DNA from: Pseudomonadota bacterium | GTDB lineage: Bacteria > Pseudomonadota > Alphaproteobacteria > Micropepsales > Micropepsaceae | Direction of reading: 5' to 3' | Assembly (NCBI GenBank): GCA_025360685.1 | Contig: JANYBR010000332.1 | Span: 1-17,903 of the forward strand | DNA length: 17,903 bases | In this document: positions 6,844-12,924 of the stretch, one piece after another | How positions within the stretch are numbered: the first letter of the stretch is position 1 | How the letters are laid out: every line of letters begins with the position of its first letter | The notes under the pieces: model-generated | Told to the model about the DNA's origin: nothing | What the model saw: the letters and a program-made list of their open reading frames with translations, nothing else | The model's database searches: none | Made by a program: the position numbers and the translations under genes

Positions 6844-7338
6844 ATGAAACCGATCATTCAAATTCTCGGAGTCGCCGCCATTGCCGGCGGCGTGCTGCGC
6901 ATCGCCGCCAGTTTTGTTACGGAGATGTTTTCGCTCGGCACTCTGACCTTGCTCTACCTCGAAACGGACGTCTTTCTTCTGCTGGGAATCGCCGGAGTCT
7001 ACTGGGCCCGCAGAGCAAGCATCGGCATTACCGGAACGGTCGGAACGGCGACTTTCGTTTTAGGCATTTTGCTGGTGCGCGTTTCGGCGTTCAGCGCGCT
7101 TGGCGAGAACGGCTATCGGCTTGGCTCGATCGTCGCTCTGTTTGGACTTGCAATCCTGTCGGTGGAGACGCTGCGGCGGAGGAACGAAGCCTATCTGTCG
7201 GCGGCGTTGTGGATTTTATCGATGACTTTGGGCGTCGCGATCGCGGTCGGCATTGTCCCGGCCAGCGTGACAATCCTCGCGGGCGTGACATTCGGGGCGG
7301 GGTTCGTCGCCGCTGGTATGGAAACGCTTGCCAGCTAG
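6844..7338 (+). CDS. Small membrane protein in operon with the Rieske fusion
   Basis: A 164-residue protein with about five hydrophobic segments (near residues 5-24, 35-54, 60-82, 92-106, 118-158), few charges and no cysteine. I do not recognise the family. Its ATG follows the TGA of the Rieske gene with no base between, so translation is almost certainly coupled and the two products probably act together, for example as a membrane anchor or quinone-side partner (inference). At the other end it converges on dmeF, and the two stop codons share the four bases CTAG (7335-7338), so no room exists for a separate terminator. Confidence 0.7.
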   Translation: MKPIIQILGVAAIAGGVLRIAASFVTEMFSLGTLTLLYLETDVFLLLGIAGVYWARRASIGITGTVGTATFVLGILLVRVSAFSALGENGYRLGSIVALFGLAILSVETLRRRNEAYLSAALWILSMTLGVAIAVGIVPASVTILAGVTFGAGFVAAGMETLAS

Positions 7339-8306
7339 GAGGTCACGCAATCTGCACAGACCGCGACCTCGACCGTAACATGGCTGAGGTCGGGATAGTG
7401 CCGGCGCAGGCCAGCCTTGATCTCTTCGGCGCTGATTTGCGAGGGACTGACGAGCGAGACGATCAGTCCGCGATGGCCCGGTCCCAGCCGCCACAGATGC
7501 AGATCGCTCACGCGCATTCCGGACTCCGATTCCAGATGCGCGCGGATGTCCTTGGCCATGCGCGGGTCGTCCTCGGCATCGAGCAACACCAGCGCGCTGT
7601 CGCGCACCAAGCCATATGCCCAGGATGCGATGACGCAGGCGCCGATCACGCCGACAACCGGATCGAGATAACGGATGCCGAACAGTAGTCCGGCGCCGAG
7701 CGCCGCGATCGCTAGTACCGATGTGGCGGCATCGGCCAGCACGTGCACATAGGCGGCGCGCAGATTGTGATCGGTATGGCCGTGATCGTGATGATGGAGA
7801 TGATTGTGTTCATCAGCGCCATGATGACGATGCGGTGTTTCGCTCAGTACGTAAGCGCTCGCAATATTCACACCCAGTCCCAGGGAGGCGATCAACAGGG
7901 CGCTGCCGTAGTTCACCGCTATCGGCGACAACAGCCGCTGTGTCGATTCATAGGCGATGCCGGCCGCCACCATGCCCAGCACGATGGCGCTGGTAAACGC
8001 AGCAAGGTCGCCGAACTTGCCCGAGCCGAAGGTGAACCGCGTGTTGCCGGCATGGCGTCGCGCCAGCCAGTAGGCGCCGGCGGCAAGACCCAGTGCGCCG
8101 ACATGCGTCGCCATGTGAAAGCCATCGGCGAGCAAGGCCATGGAGCCGAATAGCCAGCCCGCGCTGATCTCGACGACCATGAAAACGGCGGTGATCGTGG
8201 TCGCAATCCGCGCGCGGCGCTCGGCATGTTCGTGACCCGCACTCAGAAAGACGTGATCGTGCGTCCAGACTCCGTGCTCATGCGCCGTTGGTTCGTCGAT
8301 CGCCAT
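7335..8306 (-). CDS. dmeF: Cation diffusion facilitator, Co/Ni exporter DmeF-like
   Basis: A 323-residue inner-membrane proton/metal antiporter of the CDF family. It has six membrane segments, the metal-site signatures ADGFHMATH in segment 2 and HVLADAATS in segment 5, and a His-rich cytoplasmic loop (HRHHGADEHNHLHHHDHGH) between segments 4 and 5. A His-containing N-terminus and a C-terminal ferredoxin-like domain ending in CADC complete it. The FTFGSGKFGDLAAF stretch and overall layout match DmeF, which exports cobalt and nickel. The ATG at 8306 is preferred. A reading from 8375 would translate through the terminator of the upstream gene, and its extra residues (EEGPLRKGGPF) are simply that hairpin. 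No dmeR regulator is adjacent. Zinc or cadmium transport cannot be excluded from sequence. Confidence 0.88.
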   Translation of the reverse strand: MAIDEPTAHEHGVWTHDHVFLSAGHEHAERRARIATTITAVFMVVEISAGWLFGSMALLADGFHMATHVGALGLAAGAYWLARRHAGNTRFTFGSGKFGDLAAFTSAIVLGMVAAGIAYESTQRLLSPIAVNYGSALLIASLGLGVNIASAYVLSETPHRHHGADEHNHLHHHDHGHTDHNLRAAYVHVLADAATSVLAIAALGAGLLFGIRYLDPVVGVIGACVIASWAYGLVRDSALVLLDAEDDPRMAKDIRAHLESESGMRVSDLHLWRLGPGHRGLIVSLVSPSQISAEEIKAGLRRHYPDLSHVTVEVAVCADCVTS

Positions 8307-8307
8307 G

Positions 8308-8329
8308 GGGCAAGAATACTGCATTGCCC
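8308..8329. repeat. Inverted repeat just upstream of dmeF
   Basis: GGGCAA-N10-TTGCCC, a perfect 6-bp inverted repeat ending one base before the dmeF ATG. It could be a metalloregulator operator or a hairpin in the mRNA leader that covers the start. No other copy was seen in the window. Confidence 0.4.
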
Positions 8330-8338
8330 GATCAAATG

Positions 8339-8367
8339 AAAAAGGGCCGCCCTTGCGGAGCGGTCCT
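8339..8367 (-). terminator. Intrinsic terminator of the Inh-like gene
   Basis: On the minus strand AAGGACCGCT pairs with GGGCGGCCCTT (10-bp stem, one A-C mismatch) and is followed by TTTTT. It begins 23 bases after the stop of the secreted Inh-like gene and separates it from dmeF. Confidence 0.75.
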
Positions 8368-8390
8368 TCTTCCAAGGCGATTTGCGATCG

Positions 8391-8723
8391 TTAATGCGTG
8401 AGCACCAGCTTGTGTTGCGCGATGTAGCTTATGCCTTCGAGAGCGTTGCCATGCGGCTTGAGCACGGCATAGACCTCTCCCGATGCGGTGGTCAGTGCAT
8501 AGTCCGAGCCCTTGGCTGTCCACTTTGCGATGGGGCGGCCAGTGGCACAGTCGGCAGCCTGCGTGACAGTGCCGTCGTTGCCGATGGTCAGATCACAGGG
8601 GGCGTTGCTTCCAACTGTGAGCTTGTAGGTGCCGGACTCCAGAGAGGGAGCTTGAGCGAAGGCGCCGCCGAATCCGGACAGCGTCAACAGGAATGCGAGG
8701 GTCAGGAAGCGAGTCTTGTTCAT
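8391..8723 (-). CDS. Small secreted beta-barrel protein, resembling AprI/Inh protease inhibitors
   Basis: A 110-residue protein. The ATG at 8723 starts a clear signal peptide (MNKTRFLTLAFLLTLSGFGGAFA, cleavage after about residue 23) and has GAAGGA nine bases upstream; a start 27 bases further up would precede the signal. The mature 87 residues follow the pattern of the Inh/AprI family (PF02974): GTYKLTV, a Cys in CDLTI, a second Cys in AADC, then AKWTAKGSDYALTT and an ending with GEVYAVLKPHGNALEG. The two cysteines (43, 59) probably form the family's single disulfide. Classic members sit beside a secreted serralysin-type metalloprotease; none is visible here, so the target, if any, is unknown. 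Similarity is by eye and the inhibitor role is unproven. Confidence 0.65.
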   Translation of the reverse strand: MNKTRFLTLAFLLTLSGFGGAFAQAPSLESGTYKLTVGSNAPCDLTIGNDGTVTQAADCATGRPIAKWTAKGSDYALTTASGEVYAVLKPHGNALEGISYIAQHKLVLTH

Positions 8724-8981
8724 ATGAATAATTCCTTCAGGATTTATCATTCAGAACATTAGTATTAGAAGGTCGCAATTCAAGAACAATCTGTTCGCTG
8801 CTGCAATAATTCTTCTACCTCAATTGTCGAAGATTGATAATTTATAACTAATACAATATATTAATATACGAAAAATATTTTAATACCGAACCGACGCTGA
8901 CCGAAATTTACAAGGAATATTGCATCGCAATATGATTGACCGGCCTGGAGTGACGTGTCCGTTTCGAGTCGATTGACCAAT
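8724..8981. other. Intergenic AT-rich region between the aquaporin and Inh-like genes
   Basis: About 258 bases without a supportable gene. The section from about 8835 to 8890 is almost entirely A and T, unlike its GC-rich surroundings. It holds short self-complementary runs (AATATATT) and, at 8917-8933, a perfect ATATTGC-ATC-GCAATAT hairpin. On the minus strand TTGAAT and TAATGT, 16 bp apart near 8757-8784, could drive the Inh-like gene. Confidence 0.5.
8917..8933. repeat. Perfect 7-bp inverted repeat with a 3-base loop
   Basis: ATATTGC-ATC-GCAATAT, about 50 bp after the aquaporin stop codon. It could be a weak terminator of the ars operon (minus strand, followed by TCCTTGT rather than a clean T-run) or a protein-binding site. 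Confidence 0.45.
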
Positions 8982-9659
8982 TCAGCCGCCAGGAAGGGCC
9001 AGCCATCGCGCGAAAAACGCGGCGGGAGGCGCCACGACAAGCTGGGCAAGCAAGAACATCGGCGCGTCCGCGGGACGGATGCCAGCAAAGGTCGGAGTGA
9101 GCGCTCGCGCGATTGTCACCGCCGGATTGGCAAACGATGTGGACGAGGTGAACCAATAGGCGGCCGCGATATAGAGGCCGACCGCGATTGCGACGTTGCG
9201 AGATCCGCCGGCCCTGCAACCGAAGATTGTCAATACCAATCCAAACGTTGCCACGCCCTCTCCGATCCACTGGCCAATGCCAGTGCGGACAGTGGTTCCA
9301 ACTGCGAATAACGGTAGAGCAAACATGGCATGTGCCAGCAACGTGCCGCACACACCGCCCGCAATCTGCGCCGCGGCATAAAGTGCTGCGCGCGACCATG
9401 TCATCTCGCCGCGCGCGAACATCGCCAAGGACACTGACGGATTGAAGTGCGCGCCACTGACCGGGGCAAATGTCAAAATCAGAACAGTGAGCAGTGCACC
9501 CGTCGCCAGTGTGTTGCAGAGCAGCTCCAACGCGGCGTCATGCGTCAGATGCTGCGCCATGATGCCAGATCCGACCACGCCGGCGACAAGCAGCATCGTG
9601 CCGGTCGCTTCTGCAACCACCTGTCGAGCGGGATCAGCTGCGACCAATATCGTCGACAT
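8982..9659 (-). CDS. Aquaporin-family channel of the ars operon (AqpS-like)
   Basis: A 225-residue MIP-family channel with six membrane segments and two half-helices. The first NPA box is NPS (residues 73-75, in SGAHFNPSVSL) and the second is NPA (178-180, in FANPAVTIARAL). Altered first boxes and this type of second box are known from aquaglyceroporin-like AqpS, which in Sinorhizobium meliloti lets arsenite made by ArsC leave the cell. The gene overlaps the end of arsC by 26 bases and is the last gene of the operon, which supports an arsenic role over water or glycerol transport. The ATG at 9659 has no clear ribosome binding site and probably depends on coupling to arsC. Whether it carries methylated arsenicals too is open. 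Confidence 0.88.
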   Translation of the reverse strand: MSTILVAADPARQVVAEATGTMLLVAGVVGSGIMAQHLTHDAALELLCNTLATGALLTVLILTFAPVSGAHFNPSVSLAMFARGEMTWSRAALYAAAQIAGGVCGTLLAHAMFALPLFAVGTTVRTGIGQWIGEGVATFGLVLTIFGCRAGGSRNVAIAVGLYIAAAYWFTSSTSFANPAVTIARALTPTFAGIRPADAPMFLLAQLVVAPPAAFFARWLALPGG

Positions 9660-10128
9660 GTTTTTTCAATGTGAGGCGATCGAGTTTCTCGACCGGAAGC
9701 GCGGTGAAGACGCGGATGCGGTTGGACAGCACGCGTAGAGTCTCGCGGAAAATCTTCGCCTTGTGCTCGTCGCTGCCTCCTGCCGCGGCCGGGTCGGGTA
9801 CGCCCCAATGCGCAGTGACGGGATGACCTGGCCACACAGGACAGATTTCGCCCCCCGCGTCGTCGCAGACGGTAAAGACGAAATCCATCACCGGCGCGCC
9901 AGGCACCGCAAACTCATTCCAGCTCTTGGAGCGGTAGCGTTGCCCCGAAATGCCCGCCCGCTCCAATGTTTTCAGGGCAATCGGATTGACCGTGCCGTTC
10001 GGAAAACTCCCTGCCGAATAGGCGTGGAAGCGTCCCTTGCCCTCGAAGTTGAGCAGGCCCTCGGCAAGGATCGAGCGCGCGGAATTGCCGGTGCAGAGGA
10101 AAAGGACGTTGTAGCTTTTTTCGGCCAC
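9634..10128 (-). CDS. arsC: Arsenate reductase, low-molecular-weight phosphatase type
   Basis: A 164-residue cytoplasmic enzyme that reduces arsenate to arsenite. The phosphatase loop CTGNSARS (C12-x5-R18) begins the chain, and the region FTVCDDAGGEICPVWPG supplies two further cysteines (88 and 96). These would relay electrons in the three-Cys mechanism, coupled to thioredoxin or glutaredoxin; the spacing does not tell which. A late DP motif (VPDP) holds the general acid. The start is taken as the GTG at 10128, which shares its first base with the TAG stop of arsI (TAGTG) and puts the catalytic loop at the usual distance. A longer frame to 10200 would run into arsI coding sequence with an Arg-rich, unlikely N-terminus. 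Expression should follow ArsR. Confidence 0.93.
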   Translation of the reverse strand: MAEKSYNVLFLCTGNSARSILAEGLLNFEGKGRFHAYSAGSFPNGTVNPIALKTLERAGISGQRYRSKSWNEFAVPGAPVMDFVFTVCDDAGGEICPVWPGHPVTAHWGVPDPAAAGGSDEHKAKIFRETLRVLSNRIRVFTALPVEKLDRLTLKKHVDDIGRS

Positions 10129-10613
10129 TACCAACCGCCGCCGCCGCAACAAACCTCCGTCTTGTCTTTTTCGGGTTCTGCCGCTGCAGTCGGGCAGCAA
10201 GCGGTGGTGATGGGCGTGACCGTTCTGGTCTCATCTGCACCGACGCCATAGACCGTCAGCCCGCCGGTGGTGCGAAAAGTTTCCCAGCGCACGCCCTGCG
10301 GATCAGTGGCCCAGGCCTTGTCGCCAATGGCATAGCAGCAGTTCGCGCCTTTTTTCTCGATCACGCTGCCCGCCGCGTTGGTCGCGCGGGCGGTCGCTTC
10401 GGCCAGCGCCGCATCGTCTTCAACCTGGATGCCCAGATGACTGAGTCCCACTTCGCCGCCGGTGGAGATCGCGAAGTTCACGCGTGGATTGTCCAGCATC
10501 CACTTCGCATAGTCGACTTCCCGCTTGGCCGGCTCCGTGCCGAACAGCGTGCTGTAGAAGCGCACGGACTGTGCAATGTCACGCACGTGCAGGTGAACAT
10601 GAAGTCGACTCAT
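10128..10613 (-). CDS. arsI: ArsI-type C-As lyase (glyoxalase/VOC fold) with Cys-rich tail
   Basis: A 161-residue VOC-fold dioxygenase. ArsI cleaves the carbon-arsenic bond of methylarsenite and aromatic arsenicals; CadI is a close relative. Expected features are visible: an N-terminal His-containing strand (LHVHLHV), H59 (LSHLGIQV) and E111 (RWETF) as iron ligands, and the vicinal cysteine pair C92-C93 in NCCYA, which binds trivalent arsenic in characterised ArsI. The C-terminal 30 residues add CC pairs at 139-140 and 155-156 and end in GGGGW, a flexible tail that may capture metalloid. The ATG at 10613 has GGAG seven bases upstream and lies inside arsR. A start at 10661 adds 16 non-homologous residues. 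Its place between arsR and arsC supports organoarsenical detoxification. Confidence 0.88.
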   Translation of the reverse strand: MSRLHVHLHVRDIAQSVRFYSTLFGTEPAKREVDYAKWMLDNPRVNFAISTGGEVGLSHLGIQVEDDAALAEATARATNAAGSVIEKKGANCCYAIGDKAWATDPQGVRWETFRTTGGLTVYGVGADETRTVTPITTACCPTAAAEPEKDKTEVCCGGGGW

Positions 10614-10935
10614 CGCAGTTCTCCATCGCGTTGAAGTTGCAGATCTCGGGACGGCCTGCACAGCAATCCTCCATCAGAAAGGCGAGCAACTCGCGCATGC
10701 CGTCATAACGGGCGGCGTAGAACAGGCTCCGGCTTTCGCGCCGCTGCGTGATCAGGCCCGCGCGCTCCAGCTCCTTGAGATGAAAGGAAAGCGTCGGTGC
10801 GGGTGTTTGCAGAGCGTCGGCGATCGAACCGGCGCTTTCTCCTTCAGGGCCTGCGCGCACGAGGCGGCGAAAGATCGCCAGGCGCGTTTCTTGTGCCAAG
10901 GCGGCAAGGCCGACGAGGGCGTCAGATGATTCCAT
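10579..10935 (-). CDS. arsR: Arsenic-responsive repressor ArsR
   Basis: A 118-residue winged-helix repressor of the ArsR/SmtB family. The recognition region reads ALQTPAPTLSFHLKELERAGLI (split around residues 41-62). The As(III) sensor is C-terminal: C91, C92 and C99 in EDCCAGRPEIC, like the C95/C96/C102 site of the Acidithiobacillus protein rather than the CVC site of the E. coli one. Two more cysteines (107 and 113) follow. It is first in the operon and overlaps arsI by 35 bases. Two inverted repeats and a TTGACA lie just upstream, so it should repress itself and the operon until arsenite or methylarsenite binds. The ATG sits where transcription is predicted to start, so the message may be leaderless. 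Confidence 0.93.
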   Translation of the reverse strand: MESSDALVGLAALAQETRLAIFRRLVRAGPEGESAGSIADALQTPAPTLSFHLKELERAGLITQRRESRSLFYAARYDGMRELLAFLMEDCCAGRPEICNFNAMENCDESTSCSPARA

Positions 10936-10937
10936 AC

Positions 10938-10953
10938 TTCCAACATGATGGAA
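10938..10953. promoter_or_regulatory. Candidate ArsR operator A
   Basis: TTCCA-ACATGA-TGGAA, a perfect 5-bp inverted repeat two bases upstream of the arsR ATG, covering the expected -10 and start region. Its form resembles known ArsR sites. Confidence 0.5.
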
Positions 10954-10981
10954 ATACTGAATATGTCAAGGGGTTCAGTAT
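10954..10981. promoter_or_regulatory. Candidate ArsR operator B over the -35
   Basis: ATACTGAA-N12-TTCAGTAT, a perfect 8-bp inverted repeat directly next to operator A. A consensus TTGACA (-35, minus strand, 10969-10964) lies in its centre, so a bound repressor would block RNA polymerase. The matching -10 (10946-10941) is weak. Confidence 0.55.
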
Positions 10982-11045
10982 GATACAGGGGAGACAGTAA
11001 TAAGCTCAGAAAAAACAAGGACGTAGGACGAACCTGCGGCGCCAA

Positions 11046-11074
11046 TTCACCCCCGTTCCCAAACCGATCATACT
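11046..11074 (+). promoter_or_regulatory. Candidate promoter of the tauD-like gene
   Basis: TTCACC and CATACT spaced by 17 bp, about 36 bp upstream of the ATG. The fit to a sigma-70 promoter is moderate. Confidence 0.3.
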
Positions 11075-11109
11075 AAGTGGCCTGTCCTTGGTTCCGCGTA
11101 GAGGTCCTG

Positions 11110-11988
11110 ATGCCGAAGATCACGACTCGCATACTCACTCCCGCCATCGGAGCGGTCGTCGAAGGCGCCGACCTGTCGCGGAATCTTGCTGACGACGAGA
11201 TCGCGCAAATCCGCGCCGCGCTGCTCGCGCACAAGGTGATTTTCTTCGAGGACCAGCACATCACGCCGGTTCACCATCGCGACTTCGCGGCGCGTTTCGG
11301 CGAACTTCACACGCATCCGCTTTATCCCGGTGTTCCCGAGGCGCCGGAGATGTTCATCCTGGACAATCACGCGGGCAATCCGACCGACAATGACGCCTGG
11401 CACACCGATGTGACGTTCATCGAAACGCCGCCCCTTGGCGCGATCCTCTATGCCAAGCTCCTGCCGCCCGAAGGTGGCGACACATGCTTCGCCAACATGC
11501 AGGCCGCATATGAAGGCTTGTCAAAGCCGCTGCAGCGGTTTCTTGTCGAGCTTGACGCCGTGCACGATTTCGCGCGCGGCTTTCCCTCGCGTGGGCAGGT
11601 GGCGAAAGAGGCCGGTGCCGACAAGCACAATAAGGCGCTTGAGGAGCATCCGCCGGTCATCCATCCGGTTGTGCGCACCCATCCCGAGACCGGCGCGGAC
11701 TCGCTGTTCGTGAATTACGGCTTCACCGAACGTATCAAGGGCCTGCGCCGCGAGGAGAGCAACGCGCTCCTCAACATGCTGTTCGTGCACATCCAGAAAC
11801 CGGAATATCAGGTGCGCTGGAAATGGAAGCCGAACTCCATCGCCTTCTGGGACAATCGCATCACGCAGCACTATGCGGTCAACGATTACCTGCCCCAACG
11901 CCGCGTCATGAACCGAGCCACGATCCTTGGCGACCGGCCATTCCACCGCTCGCGCAAGCCAGTGAGCATCCGGCAGGCGGCGGAGTAG
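11110..11988 (+). CDS. tauD: TauD/TfdA-family dioxygenase, close to taurine dioxygenase
   Basis: A 292-residue cytoplasmic Fe(II)/2-oxoglutarate dioxygenase. E. coli TauD oxidises taurine to aminoacetaldehyde and sulfite to supply sulfur. The facial triad is H98, D100 (DNDAWHTDVTFIETPP) and H254 (WDNRITQHYA), and the 2-oxoglutarate-binding Arg is in MNRATILGD (R269). Segments HPLYP, HPVVRTHP, FVNYGFTERI and YLPQRR align with TauD residues around the taurine pocket, so the family call is strong and a sulfonate substrate is likely. The ATG at 11110 has GAGG five bases upstream; the frame opens 33 bases earlier without a ribosome binding site. No tauABC transporter or sulfur regulator is visible nearby, so it stands alone. 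Alkylsulfatase or another sulfonate specificity remains possible. Confidence 0.9.
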   Translation: MPKITTRILTPAIGAVVEGADLSRNLADDEIAQIRAALLAHKVIFFEDQHITPVHHRDFAARFGELHTHPLYPGVPEAPEMFILDNHAGNPTDNDAWHTDVTFIETPPLGAILYAKLLPPEGGDTCFANMQAAYEGLSKPLQRFLVELDAVHDFARGFPSRGQVAKEAGADKHNKALEEHPPVIHPVVRTHPETGADSLFVNYGFTERIKGLRREESNALLNMLFVHIQKPEYQVRWKWKPNSIAFWDNRITQHYAVNDYLPQRRVMNRATILGDRPFHRSRKPVSIRQAAE

Positions 11989-12012
11989 CGACAAGCCCCG
12001 TTTCTTGGCTAC
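11985..12012. terminator. Hairpin joining the stops of the convergent tauD and crotonase genes
   Basis: GTAGC-GA-CAAG-loop-CTTG-GCTAC: two stem blocks of 5 and 4 bp with a two-base bulge and an 8-base loop. The TAG stop of each gene lies in one arm, so the stops pair with each other. No T-run follows on either strand, so termination is possible but unproven. Confidence 0.4.
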
Positions 12013-12824
12013 TTACCCATGAACTGCGGGGTGCGCTTCTCGACGAAGGCGAGCATGCCTTCCTTGGAATCCTCTGTACGCATCAGCGGCAGCAACTGCA
12101 GATATACGTGATGCACATGCTCGGGAAACGGCTCGTTCAGGCCCATGCGCATCATGCGTTTGGCGGCCTGCACGGCGAGCGGCGCGTTGGCCGCGATCTC
12201 CGCCGCCAGGGCACGCGCGCGCGGCATGAGTTCCGCATCGGCCACGACTTCGGACGCTAGCCCGATCTCCACACATTGCTCGGGCGACAAGGTGCGGCCG
12301 GTGAAGATGATCTCCGCTGCCTTCGACCAGCCGAGCAGGCGCGGCAGCAGCCATGTTCCGCCAGATTCAGGAAGGATGCCGCGCTTGGCAAAGGAGAGCG
12401 CGAGCTTGGATGATTGGGCCATGATGCGGATGTCGCAGCCGATGGCGGTGTCCGCGCCATAGCCGGCCGCGCCGCCATTCACTGCGCAGATCGTTGGCTT
12501 GTTCATCGCGTGCAATACTGTCGGCGGCGTGTTGCGCAAGTCGATGTCGGTCGCCACCGCGCCGCTGCCGCTAATGGACAGCCCCTTGCCGCTGGTTTGG
12601 GCGCGCAGGTCGAGTCCCGCGCAGAACGCGCGGCCTGTGCCCGTCAGGATCACGCAGCGCACATCCGGATCGCTATCCGCCTCGAGCAGATATTGCGTTA
12701 GCGCTCCGAGCATGGGACCCGAGATCGTGTTCATGCGATCGGGCGCGTTCAACGTGATGGTCGCGATGTGGTCCTTGACGTCGTAGAGAACTTCGTCGGT
12801 GACGATGCGTTCGGGCTTGTTCAT
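12009..12824 (-). CDS. Enoyl-CoA hydratase/isomerase (crotonase) family, isomerase-like
   Basis: A 271-residue cytoplasmic acyl-CoA enzyme. The crotonase fold is clear: an oxyanion-hole segment GRAFCAGLDL (about residues 68-77), a second one VNGGAAGYGADTAIGCD (about 116-132), PESGGTWLLPRLLG, and the C-terminal KEGMLAFVEKRTPQFMGK. Compared with classic enoyl-CoA hydratase, the first catalytic Glu position is Asp (GAD) and the second (PEI region) is Phe. The acidic residue sits instead in ILPESGG, as in PaaG-like ring-opening isomerases and delta3-delta2-enoyl-CoA isomerases. I therefore infer isomerase rather than hydratase chemistry. The gene is single and converges on tauD. A GGGGAA ribosome binding site precedes the ATG at 12824. 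The substrate cannot be read from sequence. Confidence 0.88.
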   Translation of the reverse strand: MNKPERIVTDEVLYDVKDHIATITLNAPDRMNTISGPMLGALTQYLLEADSDPDVRCVILTGTGRAFCAGLDLRAQTSGKGLSISGSGAVATDIDLRNTPPTVLHAMNKPTICAVNGGAAGYGADTAIGCDIRIMAQSSKLALSFAKRGILPESGGTWLLPRLLGWSKAAEIIFTGRTLSPEQCVEIGLASEVVADAELMPRARALAAEIAANAPLAVQAAKRMMRMGLNEPFPEHVHHVYLQLLPLMRTEDSKEGMLAFVEKRTPQFMGK

Positions 12825-12894
12825 GGCGCGTTCCCCAGAATTATCCGGGGAAAGATTAGGCCTGAAATTCGAGGCTGGCGAGACTGCCGTAACG

Positions 12895-12919
12895 TCCGCC
12901 GCGGCAGATCTGCGGCGGA
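12895..12919. repeat. Perfect 8-bp GC-rich hairpin after fliP
   Basis: TCCGCCGC-N9-GCGGCGGA lies just after the fliP stop. On the minus strand the T-run comes before the stem, and on the plus strand the stem is followed by A's, so it is not a canonical intrinsic terminator. It may protect the 3' end of the fliOP message. Confidence 0.45.
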
Positions 12920-12924
12920 AAAAC

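Noticed and set aside
6360..7688. 442-residue plus-strand frame
   Set aside because: It crosses the Rieske, membrane-protein and dmeF genes out of frame, with Arg/His-rich composition and no domain.
8307..8375. Longer N-terminus for dmeF
   Set aside because: It would translate the terminator hairpin of the upstream gene and has no ribosome binding site.
10129..10200. Longer N-terminus for arsC
   Set aside because: The extra residues come from arsI coding sequence read in another frame and do not resemble arsenate reductases; the GTG at 10128 fits the family start.
12895..12919. Hairpin after fliP as an intrinsic terminator
   Set aside because: The T-run is on the wrong side of the stem for the minus strand, so it was listed as a repeat only.
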